Source of the DNA: Heracleum sosnowskyi
Lineage: Eukaryota; Streptophyta; Magnoliopsida; Apiales; Apiaceae
NCBI GenBank assembly: GCA_030848705.1
Contig: CM061236.1
Location: 57,927,481-57,991,480 of the forward strand
DNA: 64,000 bases
Direction of reading: 5' to 3'
The translations under genes were made by a program, and so were the position numbers. Numbering within the stretch: the first letter of the stretch is position 1; each line of letters begins with the position of its first letter. The notes under the pieces are model-generated. The model made no database searches. It was not told the origin of the DNA and worked only from the letters and a program-made list of their open reading frames with translations. Shown piece after piece: positions 42,105 to 53,240 of this stretch.

Positions 42105-43607
42105 TGTTAGGTCCTGATAAGTTTGTAGAAGGGGGGTTGAATACAAACTATACCGTTTTATCGAATTTGTCCTTTTAAAGATTTAACAAATTAGAACAAA
42201 TTAATGCGGAATAAAAACTGAAACAATATTCAAGTTAAATATAAAATATATTAAACTTGACGAGTGTTACAATTTGATCACTGATTACAAAGGTTCTTGA
42301 TAAAACAAATCTAGAATAAATTCGACATGAATTTATCTATTTTTGTAATAAAAAGGATCGAATACTAAAAAGTAGTTCGATATAAAATCTAGGGATTATG
42401 ATCCGCTAGAAAGTCAAAGCAGTACAAGAGATATAATTCTTATGAATTAAATGTTGAAGAACAATCAAGAATTAATACTCCTGCAGAATTTGAAGCTTGA
42501 CAGTTGAAGAAAAGTTATGAAGACAGTTGAGAGAAATGTAATGTTGAATGTTTCTGTCTTTGCTTTTCTGTTGTAATAATTGAATTAATTCGTGGCCAAT
42601 TGTCTTCTGTCTTGTATCTATCATTTCTTTTCTTTTAGTAAACCCACGTGCAATTCACTAATCAGAATAGGAATTGCACTAGGAAGACTAGCAGAAAAAC
42701 AATCACTTTGCCTTAGAAGACTCTCGGGAAGACAATGCTTGTAAAGGGAAGACAACCGGGAAGACAGCCCTTTGGCCTAGGAAGACATTCGGGAAGACAA
42801 TGGTTGGCCTAGGAAGACAATCGGGAAGACTCACTTGTGAGTCTTCCTAGTTCATTTTTCTAAGTCTTCCTAGTTCAAACCTAAGTCTTCCTAGTTCATT
42901 TTTATTCTAATTTAAATAATTAACTAAATAAATTATGTATTAAATTAATTCTTTTACAGAATTAATTTAATAAATAATATACTTGATAGTATTAATTATT
43001 TATAAGAGAATAAATAGAATTAGTTGACTTCTCCATTAATTTCTTTATATTCTAATTTAAATAATTAACTAAATAAATTATGTATTAAATTAATTCTTTA
43101 CAGAATTAATTTAATAAATAATTTACTCAATGGTATTAATTATTTATAAGAGAATAAATAGAATTAATTGACTTCCCAATTAATTCCAGAATCACTAAAA
43201 ACTTAGATAAATAACAAACACAATAGTACGTTGACACTCGATGCACTGTCTGGTTCATGAGTGACTAACGACAATGTTTGTTCTTTATCTATTTGACTTT
43301 AAGCAGTGATTCACTTCCTTCTCATTCAAGAACTCCGTAATCAGTATCTTTTTCTGTCACCACTTGAAATCTCCGTCACTTTAATAAATCCACTGAGCTT
43401 GAATACTTCATTGAGGCTTGATCAATAAATTGAGCTTCTTTCAATGTAGAATAACTTCAAGTCTGTAGATGACTTTAATCTTCATTCTTTGACAGATATA
43501 ATCTTATGAGATTCCTGTGACATCTGATCTAATATTTACTTATTACATTCTTGTTTAAGTTGAGTAGAATCCTCGAATTACAAATAGGCTATAGCATATG
43601 CCTTTCA
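42105..43607 (-). repeat. A2 5' LTR
   Basis: 1503 bp; the plus strand runs TGTTAGGTCC to GCCTTTCA. Gypsy G sequence (cattacaac) follows directly. A matching 5-base duplication cannot be shown because the left end of A2 is truncated. Confidence 0.92.
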
Positions 43608-44503
43608 CATTACAACTAAAAATCCGGCCAAACTCGAAATTTTCCGACGAGTATTTTCCAAACTCCGGTTAGCCATTAATAACAATCCAAAAATCAAACT
43701 AAAAATACCATGGTGATCTTGGAGGTATGGGTAATCTATTCATACCATCAAATCGTACAAACAATCAAAAATTCTACTTTTCGCAAAATTAACTAATTCG
43801 AATTAAATAATAAAAACAAGAAAAATACAGAAATTATACCAACACGGAAATTGATTATGGATTCAAGTAGAGGATGTTGAGAGCTTCGATTCGACTACTA
43901 GAGCGTCGAAATCGGATTCCGATAACGTTTCCAAAAGTTGGTTTGATTCTCAAGAACACGAAGAACACGTTTCAGGGGTTTTTAGTTTTTTAACTGTAAT
44001 TATGCTTTATTATACGCAAATCAAAGTACGATTTGCCTTTTTATAATAAACGGAAAATAATACCCCAAACGACATTTTTGAATCGATACTGATCCGATGG
44101 ATCGCTTTAAATATAATTTAACAGAATAAACGCTTTAAATCTTTAATAAAGCAGAATACACGTTTTACGAGACGATAATCATCCATAAAGTACGGATAAC
44201 TACAAGTATCGTTTAATACTAAATATACGAACCAAAATACCTCCATTACGAATATTTTCGAATACTTCCCACTTTAACGAATGAAATATTGGTACGAACG
44301 ATATACCAATTTCCCAAATAATTTGGGAACGATCCAAATTTTCTTTTCGATAAATAAAATAGAATAAAATAGTATGACATCCTTTTCAAAATAATTTCTA
44401 ATTCCCTACACATGTTCACATATAAATCATTTAAAAATTTTAATACGAAAATAAAATTTCATTTCACATCAAATATTAACACGAAATTTTCTCGGATCTT
44501 ACA
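43608..44503 (-). repeat. Element G LTR, upstream (U3-side) part
   Basis: The sense start TGTAAGATCCGAG is at 44503. A TATA-like tattataaaaagg (minus) lies near 44040. It continues in 28857-30844 across the X/A2 insertions. Confidence 0.65.
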
Positions 44504-45261
44504 GAAGCCCTCGGACAACAACTTTACCTTAGCCTGACAGCAAGCTTGGAAATCCTGACAACACCTTCTGCGGGGATTTCTTACTGTCACCAAAAGCGCA
44601 TTCCTGTGACAGCAAGCTCAGCCATCAAGATACTGTCATGAAGGGATAACATTTGTATTGGGGAACAACCCAGTCAAACTTGTGACAGTTTGGATGTTTA
44701 AGAAACAGGCGTGTTGTAGTATCCCAACACTATAACAGGTCTGCAAGACTATGATCAAAGCTTGAGAGATCACATGACAAAGCTCACCAATTCCAGAGTA
44801 TAACAAATCTACATCTACTGAATTGTGTTATCTTAAAATAGAATGTTTCTAGATTGCTTTGCTATGTACTAATAAGCTGTTTGTATAGCAATTTAGGAAA
44901 GAATCACGGGTAGGCAATTTGTAAGAAGCTGCCACATGAAAATGACAGCAGCTTCACAAGACTCGTGTTGATAGTGATAGGTTTAGTCTACTTAGTCTAT
45001 CGCTCAATCCATTCTCTGTAATCACTCGAGAAACCGAAGCTCAAGAAAACAAACATTTTCTTGAGGTTGTAGCAACCCATTGCAAAATAAATAAAACATT
45101 TATTTTGTGAGAATTACTCGTGTGTCTACTTGTGTTTGCATTCGATAAACTGATAATCCTTAATCTTAGTTTTTGTTGTTGGAACGTAGATTGAGATTTA
45201 TCAGTATTGCATTCAACCCCCCCCCCCCCCCCCCCCCTTCTGCAATAGTCAAGGACCAACA
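44504..45261 (+). repeat. Element F 5' LTR, 3' portion
   Basis: It ends GTCAAGGACCAACA at 45261. It contains several CTGACAG/CTGTCA words near 44530-44700 and a run of about two dozen C at 45210-45237, which may be of uncertain length in the assembly. The LTR start is not visible because G cuts it. Confidence 0.75.
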
Positions 45262-45263
45262 AC

Positions 45264-45275
45264 TGGTATCAGAGC
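45264..45275 (+). promoter_or_regulatory. Element F primer binding site
   Basis: TGGTATCAGAGC, two bases after the LTR. Confidence 0.92.
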
Positions 45276-45303
45276 GGACAGATTGTTCTACAAATCTGAG
45301 ATC

Positions 45304-46640
45304 ATGACAAGTATGCAGAAGTCAAGTAGCATAAAGATTCCAGCTTTTGATAAGGAAAACTACAATATATGGAAAAGAAAAATCATGTTGTTTATCAAAG
45401 CTGCAAATCCATTATACTTAGGTATCCTCCAGAATGGTCCCTTCGTACCACGAAAAGAAATCGAAGCCTCAACTGTGGATGGTGTTCTTGTTCCAGCCTA
45501 CTGGGTCAACAAATTACCTTCAGAGTTTCTGGAGCCAGAAAAAGAGATAGCCTTGGATGATTACTTGCAACTCATCCTACTGGATGCTCTCACTTTGGAC
45601 AAAGCCATGTGTGGGAATGTCATTGGGTGCTCATCAACCAAGGATATGTGGAACAAGATCGAGCTGCTATGTGAAGGAAGTGAAGAAGTGAAAGACAATC
45701 AGAGACAAATTCTTATCTCACAGTATGAAGCCTTCATGGCAAAGTCAGGAGAAGACCTAACAACAATGTTTGAGAGGTTTAGTAAACTGATGACTGAGCT
45801 ACAGATTCATGGCAAGTACTATGATAGGAAGGAGCTAAATGTCAAGTTCTTACTCACACTTCCTGAGCATCTTGAGCACAAAGTCATTGCCATAAGAGAA
45901 GGAAGAAATCTAAACAAGATTCCTCTTGAAACTTTATATGGTGTGCTTAAATCATATGAGCTAGAGTTTTTCCAGAAAAGAGCTATTCTAGCTGGATCCA
46001 GAGGAAATATGGCTAATATGTCAGGTGCTCTCGTGGCTCATGTGCCAAGAATCACTCAACCTAGTGAAGAAACTCAAATCACACAACCTGCTCCAGTACC
46101 TACTCTTAAGATTGAAGAGGTTGTGGATGATGAGGAGAAAGTTGTACTGCAGATAACTGATGTTGAATATGAAGATTTCTAATCCCTAGAAAATATGGAG
46201 AAGATGGATAATCCAACTATGGCTTACATGGCTAAGAAATTCAAGAACATAAGATTCAAGAGAAACAAGCCATTTAAGCCTCAAGGTCAAACACCAAGGT
46301 TCAGCAGAGGGAATTCTTCCAAGGTTGAAGGTGGTGTCACAAGAGGTGGTTACAAAACAGGGATGGTGGATAGATCCAAGTTCAGGTGTTACAACTGCAA
46401 TGAGCTTGGTCATTTTGCCACTGAGTGCAGAAGACCAAAGCAGAATCAGAGGATGGATAAAGGGTCAAGTGGACATTTCAAGAAAGGACAGGGAAAGGCC
46501 TATGTGGCTGAAGGAAAGTGCTGGGATGATTCTGATGATGAAGAGGAAAAGGAATATGTGAATCTAGCCCTCATGGCTAAGTCTGATGAGGCCACCTCTA
46601 GCCCTCCAAGTCAGGTACCCTCACTTGTCTTACTTGATCT
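45304..46640 (+). pseudogene. gag: Element F gag, one nonsense codon, cut by E1
   Basis: The start ATG at 45304 opens MTSMQKSSSIKIPAFDKENY; the codons before it belong to the primer-site region. The core shows YNIWKRKIMLFIKAANPLYL, QYEAFMAKSGEDLTTMFERF and HLEHKVIAIREGRNLNKIPL, close to A's Gag. A TAA at 46180-46182 follows EYEDF. The same frame then continues through NMEKMDNPTMAYMAKKFKNI to the zinc knuckle CYNCNELGHFATEC (about 46387-46428) and an acidic DDSDDEEEKEY stretch, until the E1 LTR begins at 46641. Apart from the single stop, the frame is clean. Confidence 0.88.
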
Positions 46641-47185
46641 TGTTAGGCCGAATACACAATATATAATCAAGTAGGTATGAGAATAACAATTAAGAACACA
46701 GGTTTGTAAATCAACAAACTGAATTATATTAAATAATTCTCTCTTAGTGATGTTAATGAATCACAAAGAGCTTCTAGGTTACAAGAAATAAAGTATTCAA
46801 TGATCGCATCCCTTCTAGGGATAACCTATCTGTGTTTATATAGTACACAGTTACACAATCCTTATCTAATTGATATTCCTACAAATTAGCTATACAATTG
46901 TTATCAATTAAGGATTGCTTCTTATCTTCTATTCTGTTTCCTTAGCTGTATCAATATATTCTGCTTCTTTCCATCTTCAGAATATATTGCTTCTAGAATC
47001 TTCAATTCAGCACCGACAGCTAATTCAACTATCACCTTGTCAGACTTTAAATAAACTCTGACCGGCTTCCTTTAAACTCTTCACCCTGTCAGAGTTTAAT
47101 TAAACTCTGACCGGCTTCTGATAAACTCTGGTCTGTACCTGTTGCTTAAACACTGATAAACAAACGTCAGCAATTATATCTAACA
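46641..47185 (-). repeat. Element E1 3' LTR
   Basis: 545 bp; the plus strand runs TGTTAGGCCG to ATATCTAACA. A minus-strand TATA box (ctatataaac) lies near 46843. U3 contains the E-family word in both orientations, including a perfect 24-base palindrome at 47089-47112. Confidence 0.93.
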
Positions 47186-47197
47186 ATCTCCCCCAAC
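47186..47197 (-). promoter_or_regulatory. Element E1 polypurine tract
   Basis: The minus strand reads AAGTTGGGGGAGAT up to the LTR edge. Confidence 0.9.
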
Positions 47198-47350
47198 TTG
47201 TTCATAATAAAATGTACAAGTTAAACATATAATTGATGATGTCAAAAACATTTAACAAATGCAGTGTTTAACATATAACAGAGTTTAATTTAAAACAGAG
47301 TTTAAATTTGACTTAGAATAGAAAATATATTAAAAACTTACAGTCAGACT

Positions 47351-50300
47351 TTACTTGATTTCTTGAATATCAGGCACAGTCCTGATATAATCTAACAGTA
47401 GTTTCTTCTCAGCTCTATTCAATTCAGCAATCATAATCTTCTTCAGCTCCTTCATTTCTGGTTCATCTTCACCAATTTGATAAATGGCAGCCCTCAAAGA
47501 ATATATGCTGTTTTTGTTCATTTCATTGCCAAGTCTGATATAAAAAGGTTTATCAGACTCTAGATTGAACTCAAGAACCTTTTTATTTAGTGCAGTTCTG
47601 AACCTAGCACTATTCCTTTTCATTTCTACCAATTTTCCATGTGCATCTCTGTATTTAGGAATGTATGCACTTGATACTCCAGCTCCACTCAAAACTTTGG
47701 ATTTCATCATCCTTTCCTTCAAAACTCGAGCAGCATCATAAGTACTTCTATTCTTTACTTCAAGTAAATATAGAACATACTCTAGCTCTTCCCAAAGTTT
47801 TAACTGGATATCAAATTCACCAAATCTATACACTCTGCCATCAGCCATAAAATATAACAAGAATTCCTTTTTGATTCCTTTGTGAAAAATCATCTGTACA
47901 GATTCTAGTTTGTCAAGGCCTTCTTGAGTAATTCCAACTCCAAATTCTGCCAATGAAAACTTGTCTTGAGATCTGTTATTAGTTCTTCTCTCTCTGTGTG
48001 AACCCAGTCCAGATTTGTCAAAGGCTTCTTTTCCCAATACTGTTCTGGTTTCTGAGAAATTCACAGCTTCAAGCTTTAAGTCTTCAAGAATTTTTGATTT
48101 GCTGAATCCTGGAAGTAGTGTAGATTTCTGTACAACTTGAGCAACGTCAGAGGTTGTCATATCTTCAATAGAAACATCAACTTGAGCAGCGTCAGAGGTT
48201 GATTTATCTAATCTTGTTTCAACTTGAGCAATGTCAGAGGTTGATTTAAACTTCTTATTCAGGTTAGGCTCTTCAATCATTATGCCTTTACCCTTATCAG
48301 AGTTTTTAATCACAGGTCTCCTTGTATTTTGTATACTCTGTTGTGTATTCTCTTTGATAGAAATACCAACTTCTTTCTTTCTAGGAGCCTTGATTTCCTT
48401 TTTCTTGTAGATTCCAGCTTCAAGATTTTTCTTGTGTTCCTCAGCAAGCATCTGCTCTTCAGCCTGGATATCTTCAATAGTTACATTCTTTCCATGCTCT
48501 TTTATGAATATCTTAGCAGCAATCTCTTCATCAGTAGATGGATTAGTTGAAACAACTAAACTCTTGAGATTTGAAGTAGATTGGCCACCAGAAGTAGATT
48601 GGCCACCAGAGTTTATCTTTTCAGAGTTTACTCTTGTCCTGCTTTGCCTTGGAGCAAAAATCTTTCTTTTATTTCCTTTGTTTCCCCCATCAGTAGAATC
48701 ATCCTTCCGTCTCAGAGCTTGAGTGTCTTTGCATTTGTCTTTAGGTACACTCTCCCCCTTTTTGACATCATCAGAAAGTAGTACTGATGTCAGCAATTCA
48801 ATGGCAGTAGAAATGGAAGACAGTTGAGTAGACATTGTAGTCTGATTTTCCTCAACTTTCCCAAGCCTCTTCTTGATTTCCTCAGAATCCTTGGCTTGCT
48901 GCTTGAGCATAGTATAATAAAAAGTTCTGTCAGACTTGAAAGTAAGATCCTTCATACTGGCGTCATTCCTTAGATTGGTAAGCATTTGTTGATTCTCATC
49001 AAATCTATTATTAAGAGATTTGACTTGAACAACAGTTGCATGTAAGCTCGTAAGTACATCAGTATTTGAGATCTTCTTGACAGAATCAGATAGAAAATCT
49101 GCAGCCCTTTGTGCTGGGAAGACACAATCTGCATCAGCCCAATTTTTGTAGTACATATTCTGGAAATGCTCATTGGTCTGTCTATGGACTTCCCTTGCGT
49201 CAGCACTATTGACATCATCAGCCAATGAAACTTGAATACTAGGGTGTGAATGAGAACCCTCAGCATCATTTCCAGTTTCTTCATTATTTGCTGCTTCATT
49301 TGCATTAAGAATATTGTCAGCAGTAAACTGTGCAGCTTCATCAATGTTCTCCTCTGCGACAGCTTCAGGAATATCAGAGGTGGCCTGAGCAAAAACCTCT
49401 GCTTCTCTTTGAACAATCTCAACAACAGATTGTTGCAAAGCTTCAAGAATAATGTTCTCAGAGTTTAGCTCATCAGTAGCCTCTTGTTCCTTTTCCATCA
49501 CAGCTTCATCAATTTTCTCTGTGACTTTAATCAGCTGAGTAACCTCCTCACCTTTGTCAAGATCACAAGAAATAATTTCAGTGGGAGTGGCCAAAGATTC
49601 TTCTACCTGATCAGTTACTTGATCAGCTTCCACACCCTCTGTATAAAGATCAGAATAGATAGATGTGTGTGCTTCAAGATCAAAAACTCTGCTATCAAAA
49701 TGAGTAGCAGCTTACTCAACTACATCATTAGCCTTTGATGTAGGAGCATCTAAATCCATAGTAGCATCAGTATTTAATCTGTCTAGATTGACAGCTTCAG
49801 CATTTGCAGCATCCTCCTGAACAAACACTTCAGGAGCTTCAGAGTTTACAAACACTCTGTCCTCATCAGCATTTATAATATTCTCCTCAACAACAATTTC
49901 AGGAGTAGCTTGAGGAACAGCTTCAGCCACAATCTCCTCATTCTCTGATGCAGGAGCTTCAGTGTCCTTAGAGACTCTGTCCATGGTTACATTTATAGCA
50001 CCAAAAAGATGTGCAGCCACTAGTCTTCTTTTTCTCTGATGAAGAGTTTCTTCATCAGTTTCAGTCTCTGAGGTTTCAACAACAGACTTTGCCCGATTGG
50101 CTCTTCTTTTCTTTAGCCTTGTCTTCTGAGGCAGCTCTTCAGGTCTTGATGCCCCAGCTTCGGCAGATGGTTTCCTTGCAGGTTTAGTACCAATGTGCTT
50201 GGTCCTACCTCCCCTTGCAGGTTTAACAGAAGTTGATGGAGGTTCTGGTTGAGATTCAGCTTGTGGTTGTGGATTTACTTGAGCATCCACAAACTGTTGC

Positions 50301-51073
50301 ACAGAAGTAGGTAGCAAAAGATCTCCAACAATGCCTTTCTTAATGTCTTTATTTACTAGATCAGTAAATACTCTCTTATGTAATTTAAAACAAGAAACAT
50401 CTGCTTCAAATACATTTTCTCCTTCAACACAATAAGAAACCAAAAGCTGACAGAATCGAGAAAAATAAACAACTCCTCTATTCTTGGTCATCTTCTCCCC
50501 TAAGTTAGTCAACACAAGTCGTGCAAAATCAAAATGATTATCATATAATAAGGAATACCCGATTTGCAGACTGTCTGTGGGAATAGCATCCCAATTTGTG
50601 CATTTCTTGCCAAATGTCCTGGTAATGCAATCGAAGAAGAAACTCCATTCCTTGCGCAGAAACGGCCTTTTGAGTTGCCCAATCTTTGTCAACGGCCCAG
50701 AGTAGCCAATCTCTCGCATCATTCGGATTAAATACTCATCACCCATTCCAATAGTGTAAGAAGAATACTCAGGAAACCCCATTGCAGCGCGAATAGTACC
50801 AGCAGTAATAACATACTCTGTTTCGTCAAACTCAAAGATTATGGATGGGCTCCCAGTTTCACCACCATCATCATAAACCCCTGTCTCCCAGAACGCTTTG
50901 ATTTGTAAACCAGAAAGTGTGGCTGGTTCAACTAAAGCACGCCCAATCGCTGACTGAGCAAGAAACTGTTGAATCATATGAAATGATTCTGGAGCGTTTG
51001 CAGTGTTTAGTGGTGCGGTATAGTTGTTTGGAACGAACTCTAACCCAGACGAAACGAAAGCTGTGGTTGCCAT
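47351..51073 (-). pseudogene. Element E1 env-like ORF, one premature stop (1240 codons)
   Basis: The start ATG at 51073 opens MATTAFVSSGLEFVPNNY, as in E2. A single frame runs to the stop at 47351, broken only by TAA at 49712-49714. In E2 the same codon is GAA (VVE-E-AA), so one base change caused it. Domains follow E2: an N-terminal globular domain (about 1-265; KEWSFFFDCITRTFG, NWDAIPTDSLQIGYSLLY), a basic cluster, a long acidic disordered region, a coiled coil (DSVKKISNTDVLTSLHATV...), and a C-terminal domain (LLYFMADGRV, YIPKYRD, TVPDIQEIK). A three-fold repeat of the type TSD-x-AQV lies near 48130-48240. No signal peptide or membrane helix is seen. Confidence 0.88.
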
Positions 51074-51607
51074 TAGAAGATTTTGAAGAAATAACAGAGT
51101 TTATGTGTAGAAAGGTGTTTGTGAATATGTGTGTGTGATAATAGATGTAAATGAGTAAGATGTGAAAAGTTTAACTGAAGATGTGTGTATTGTATTTAAA
51201 AGAAAATTAAAGATGAAAAACTGAAGAGTTTTTAATCATTAATACACAACTGACTTACTCCTATAATCATGTGAGTGGGACACATGTCAAACGTACAGAC
51301 GCTGACAGCTGTATTGAACAACTTCCAATACATACGTGCAAACGAGAAGACACCTTGCATCACATATCCGCTTATAAAAAAAATCAATAATAATAAAATT
51401 ATCGATTTGAATATCTCAGAAACATAATAATAAAGTACGAAGGAGCTCAATAGTCAGAAGAATAATGACTGTCTTGGAACTCAGCACTTTCATGTTCCCA
51501 AGCTTCGAACCACGCAAAAACCTTTCAGTTGCCCTGTTGGATGCTATAAAAGCTGGAGCATTGTAACAACAGGCAATACACATATAAAAAAAATTACCAT
51601 ACATCAA
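51074..51607. promoter_or_regulatory. Element E1 divergent spacer, likely two-way promoter
   Basis: 534 bp lie between the ATG of the env-like ORF (minus) and that of the antisense ORF (plus). On the plus strand gctataaaagc at about 51543-51553 is a good TATA box, 57 bases before ATG 51608. On the minus strand tttaaatac near 51190 is a weaker TATA-like site. A block around 51269-51331 (gctgacagctgta, acaacttccaatac) is conserved in E2. Promoter function is inferred. Confidence 0.55.
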
Positions 51608-52006
51608 ATGGCAGGAACCTTTGAATTCATGGATGTAGAATCATTCTTGGATTTGAACTGGCGTCAACAAGCAAACTACATCATCGATGAGTTTCTTGTG
51701 TTGTCATTTCTGAATGATGAAGGGCTCATCGCTGATGATGAAATAGCGGAAGGACCTATCTCCAACCCCTATGTGCACATCATCCGTCCTGGACCATATG
51801 ATGTGCCCATCCTTGCAGATGATGAGGCTGTGGAGATCTGTATGATGCTCTTCTATCAGAGCTACTTGAAGGGTTCGAAAAAGAATGTCTTCTTGGAATC
51901 CTGCAAGCTGCAAACCAGAAAGAGAAGTCGAGAGGATGATGATGATGATTCAACATCAGGGGGTTGTCAAGCCTTGGAAATCCCAGATGTTATAGTAGCC
52001 TGTTAA
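51608..52006 (+). CDS. Element E1 antisense ORF, acidic 132-aa protein of unknown function
   Basis: It runs opposite to the element. It opens MAGTFEFMDVESFLDLNWRQ and ends in an acidic tail with six Asp (EDDDDDDST region) and a basic RKRSRE just before it. It is similar throughout to 59255-59653 and has the same length. In codons 38-72 the DNA differs at 13 positions, all silent, so the protein is under selection. It has no signal peptide, membrane helix or zinc knuckle, and I do not recognise the family. A regulatory or accessory role for the element, or capture of a host gene, are both possible. Confidence 0.78.
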   Translation: MAGTFEFMDVESFLDLNWRQQANYIIDEFLVLSFLNDEGLIADDEIAEGPISNPYVHIIRPGPYDVPILADDEAVEICMMLFYQSYLKGSKKNVFLESCKLQTRKRSREDDDDDSTSGGCQALEIPDVIVAC

Positions 52007-52562
52007 TCAAACAGTAGCTATACAAGAGTATAAAGTTGTATAAATGTAAACAAAGTTTGAATCATTTAATGAGAAAAATCCATTGTTTTGTTTTACATAC
52101 TCATCAGCGCTACTAATCACCATCAGGACTTATCAAACACACTCTTTCTTTTCTCTGTTTAATGTAAAATATATTCGTTACCATCATACTGTTTCGAAAA
52201 ACAAATGTCTAATCTCAAAATTATAAAATGTCTGAAACAAAGAAATTATTTTAACCATTAGAGATTAAAACAAAGTTACCTCGGCATATGTCACACAATA
52301 CATCAGTGTTTACCATTTGTCCTTCTTTGTCAATAAACTCTTTTCTCAAACTGTACAGGTGTGAAAATATGTGTGTGTAATAGCAGAGTTTACCGTAATC
52401 AATATTTAGATCATCTCAAAGTGCATAAAATCCACAAACTTAAGTAGTAAAAACTGATTGCCTAAACTCTCATGTATAACATAAAATCTGATTTTATATC
52501 TAAACTCTGTATACTGATATCCTTTCATTTGGATATGTCTTTTATTTTTCACCCCCTTTATA

Positions 52563-52621
<59 letters not shown>

Positions 52622-53240
52622 TTTTTTTTAATTTTATTTTTCCAGTAATCAGTGGTTGGCACTAGTCACCAAAAATCAAAGATTTTAGCCCTTATTTCAT
52701 ACAATAAGTTCCTGGTTCTTCCTAGGCACAACATGATCTCAAAGGAATTTGTGCTCTGTTTGGCATCTTTTGATTTGAGGGTGAATTATTGTCAATTAAG
52801 AATCAGAGTTTAGACTTTTCATCAGTAGATATAATTAACTTATGAGAGAAAATGCAAACAGCTAATACAGACTCAGTGTATAGGATCAATAAACTAAGAG
52901 ATGGTATAAATACAGAGACAGTATCATGCTGTGTTAACTTACTGCACATGTTTGAGATCAGAATCTATACAACTCTTAAGGATTCATAATTACTTACTGA
53001 GAATTATGCTTCATACAAATTTCTTCATTGGTCCATATGTTTCAGACAAAATTACAATTAGAGAATAGCATTAAACTGTAACTACCAGAGTATGACCAAC
53101 AGAGTTTAACATCAGAGTTTACTTTCAGAGTATGACTGACACTTCACAGAGTTTATTATCAGAGTTTAACATGCTGGTTCACATAACAGTTAACACATGT
53201 AAGAGATCATGAACATAAAAAGTGAGTCTAACCCGTATCT
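52007..53240 (-). other. Element E1 noncoding region between antisense ORF and pol
   Basis: No ORF. It contains a TA microsatellite at 52563-52617 and repeated CAGAGTTT words (including four at 53100-53168). It is very similar to 59654-61025 in E2. Confidence 0.8.

Larger units (their letters stand above)
34781..43607 (-). mobile_element. A2: A-family element in an LTR-internal-LTR-gag tandem arrangement
   Basis: From right to left on the minus strand: LTR (42105-43607), primer site, gag (40109-42004), deleted pol (39097-40091), extra-ORF remnant, purine tract, LTR (35484-36986), and then a second primer site and gag start (34781-35483). The block 34781-36986 repeats 41401-43607 almost exactly; I noticed one difference, at 35753 against its partner. 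It is a partial tandem dimer, truncated where it meets X. Confidence 0.88.
28500..44503 (-). mobile_element. Element G: Ty3/gypsy-type 5' end, LTR split by X and A2
   Basis: The minus strand has a leader, a primer site (TGGTATCAGAGCTGG) and an LTR whose ends read TGTAAGATCC (44503) and GGGGCGTTACA (28857), typical of plant Tekay/Del-type chromovirus LTRs. The LTR is interrupted between about 30844 and 43608 by X and A2. The internal gag-pol is absent; the leader fades near 28500, a limit that is approximate. G seems to sit in the LTR of F. Confidence 0.65.
44504..46640 (+). mobile_element. Element F: SIRE-like copia element, partial
   Basis: The plus-strand LTR end, primer site and gag are present, interrupted by G on the left and E1 on the right. 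The remainder would be beyond the window. Confidence 0.8.

Noticed and set aside
42105..43607. A2 as a host gene promoter or solo LTR
   Set aside because: It is followed by a primer site and gag in the correct order and is one of two LTRs of the unit.
45210..45237. Long C run in the F LTR as a functional G-quadruplex
   Set aside because: The other copia LTRs here have six or seven C at this place; the longer run is likely slippage or a sequencing length error.
52563..52617. TA microsatellite as a functional element
   Set aside because: E2 has poly-T at the same place, so it is an unstable simple repeat.
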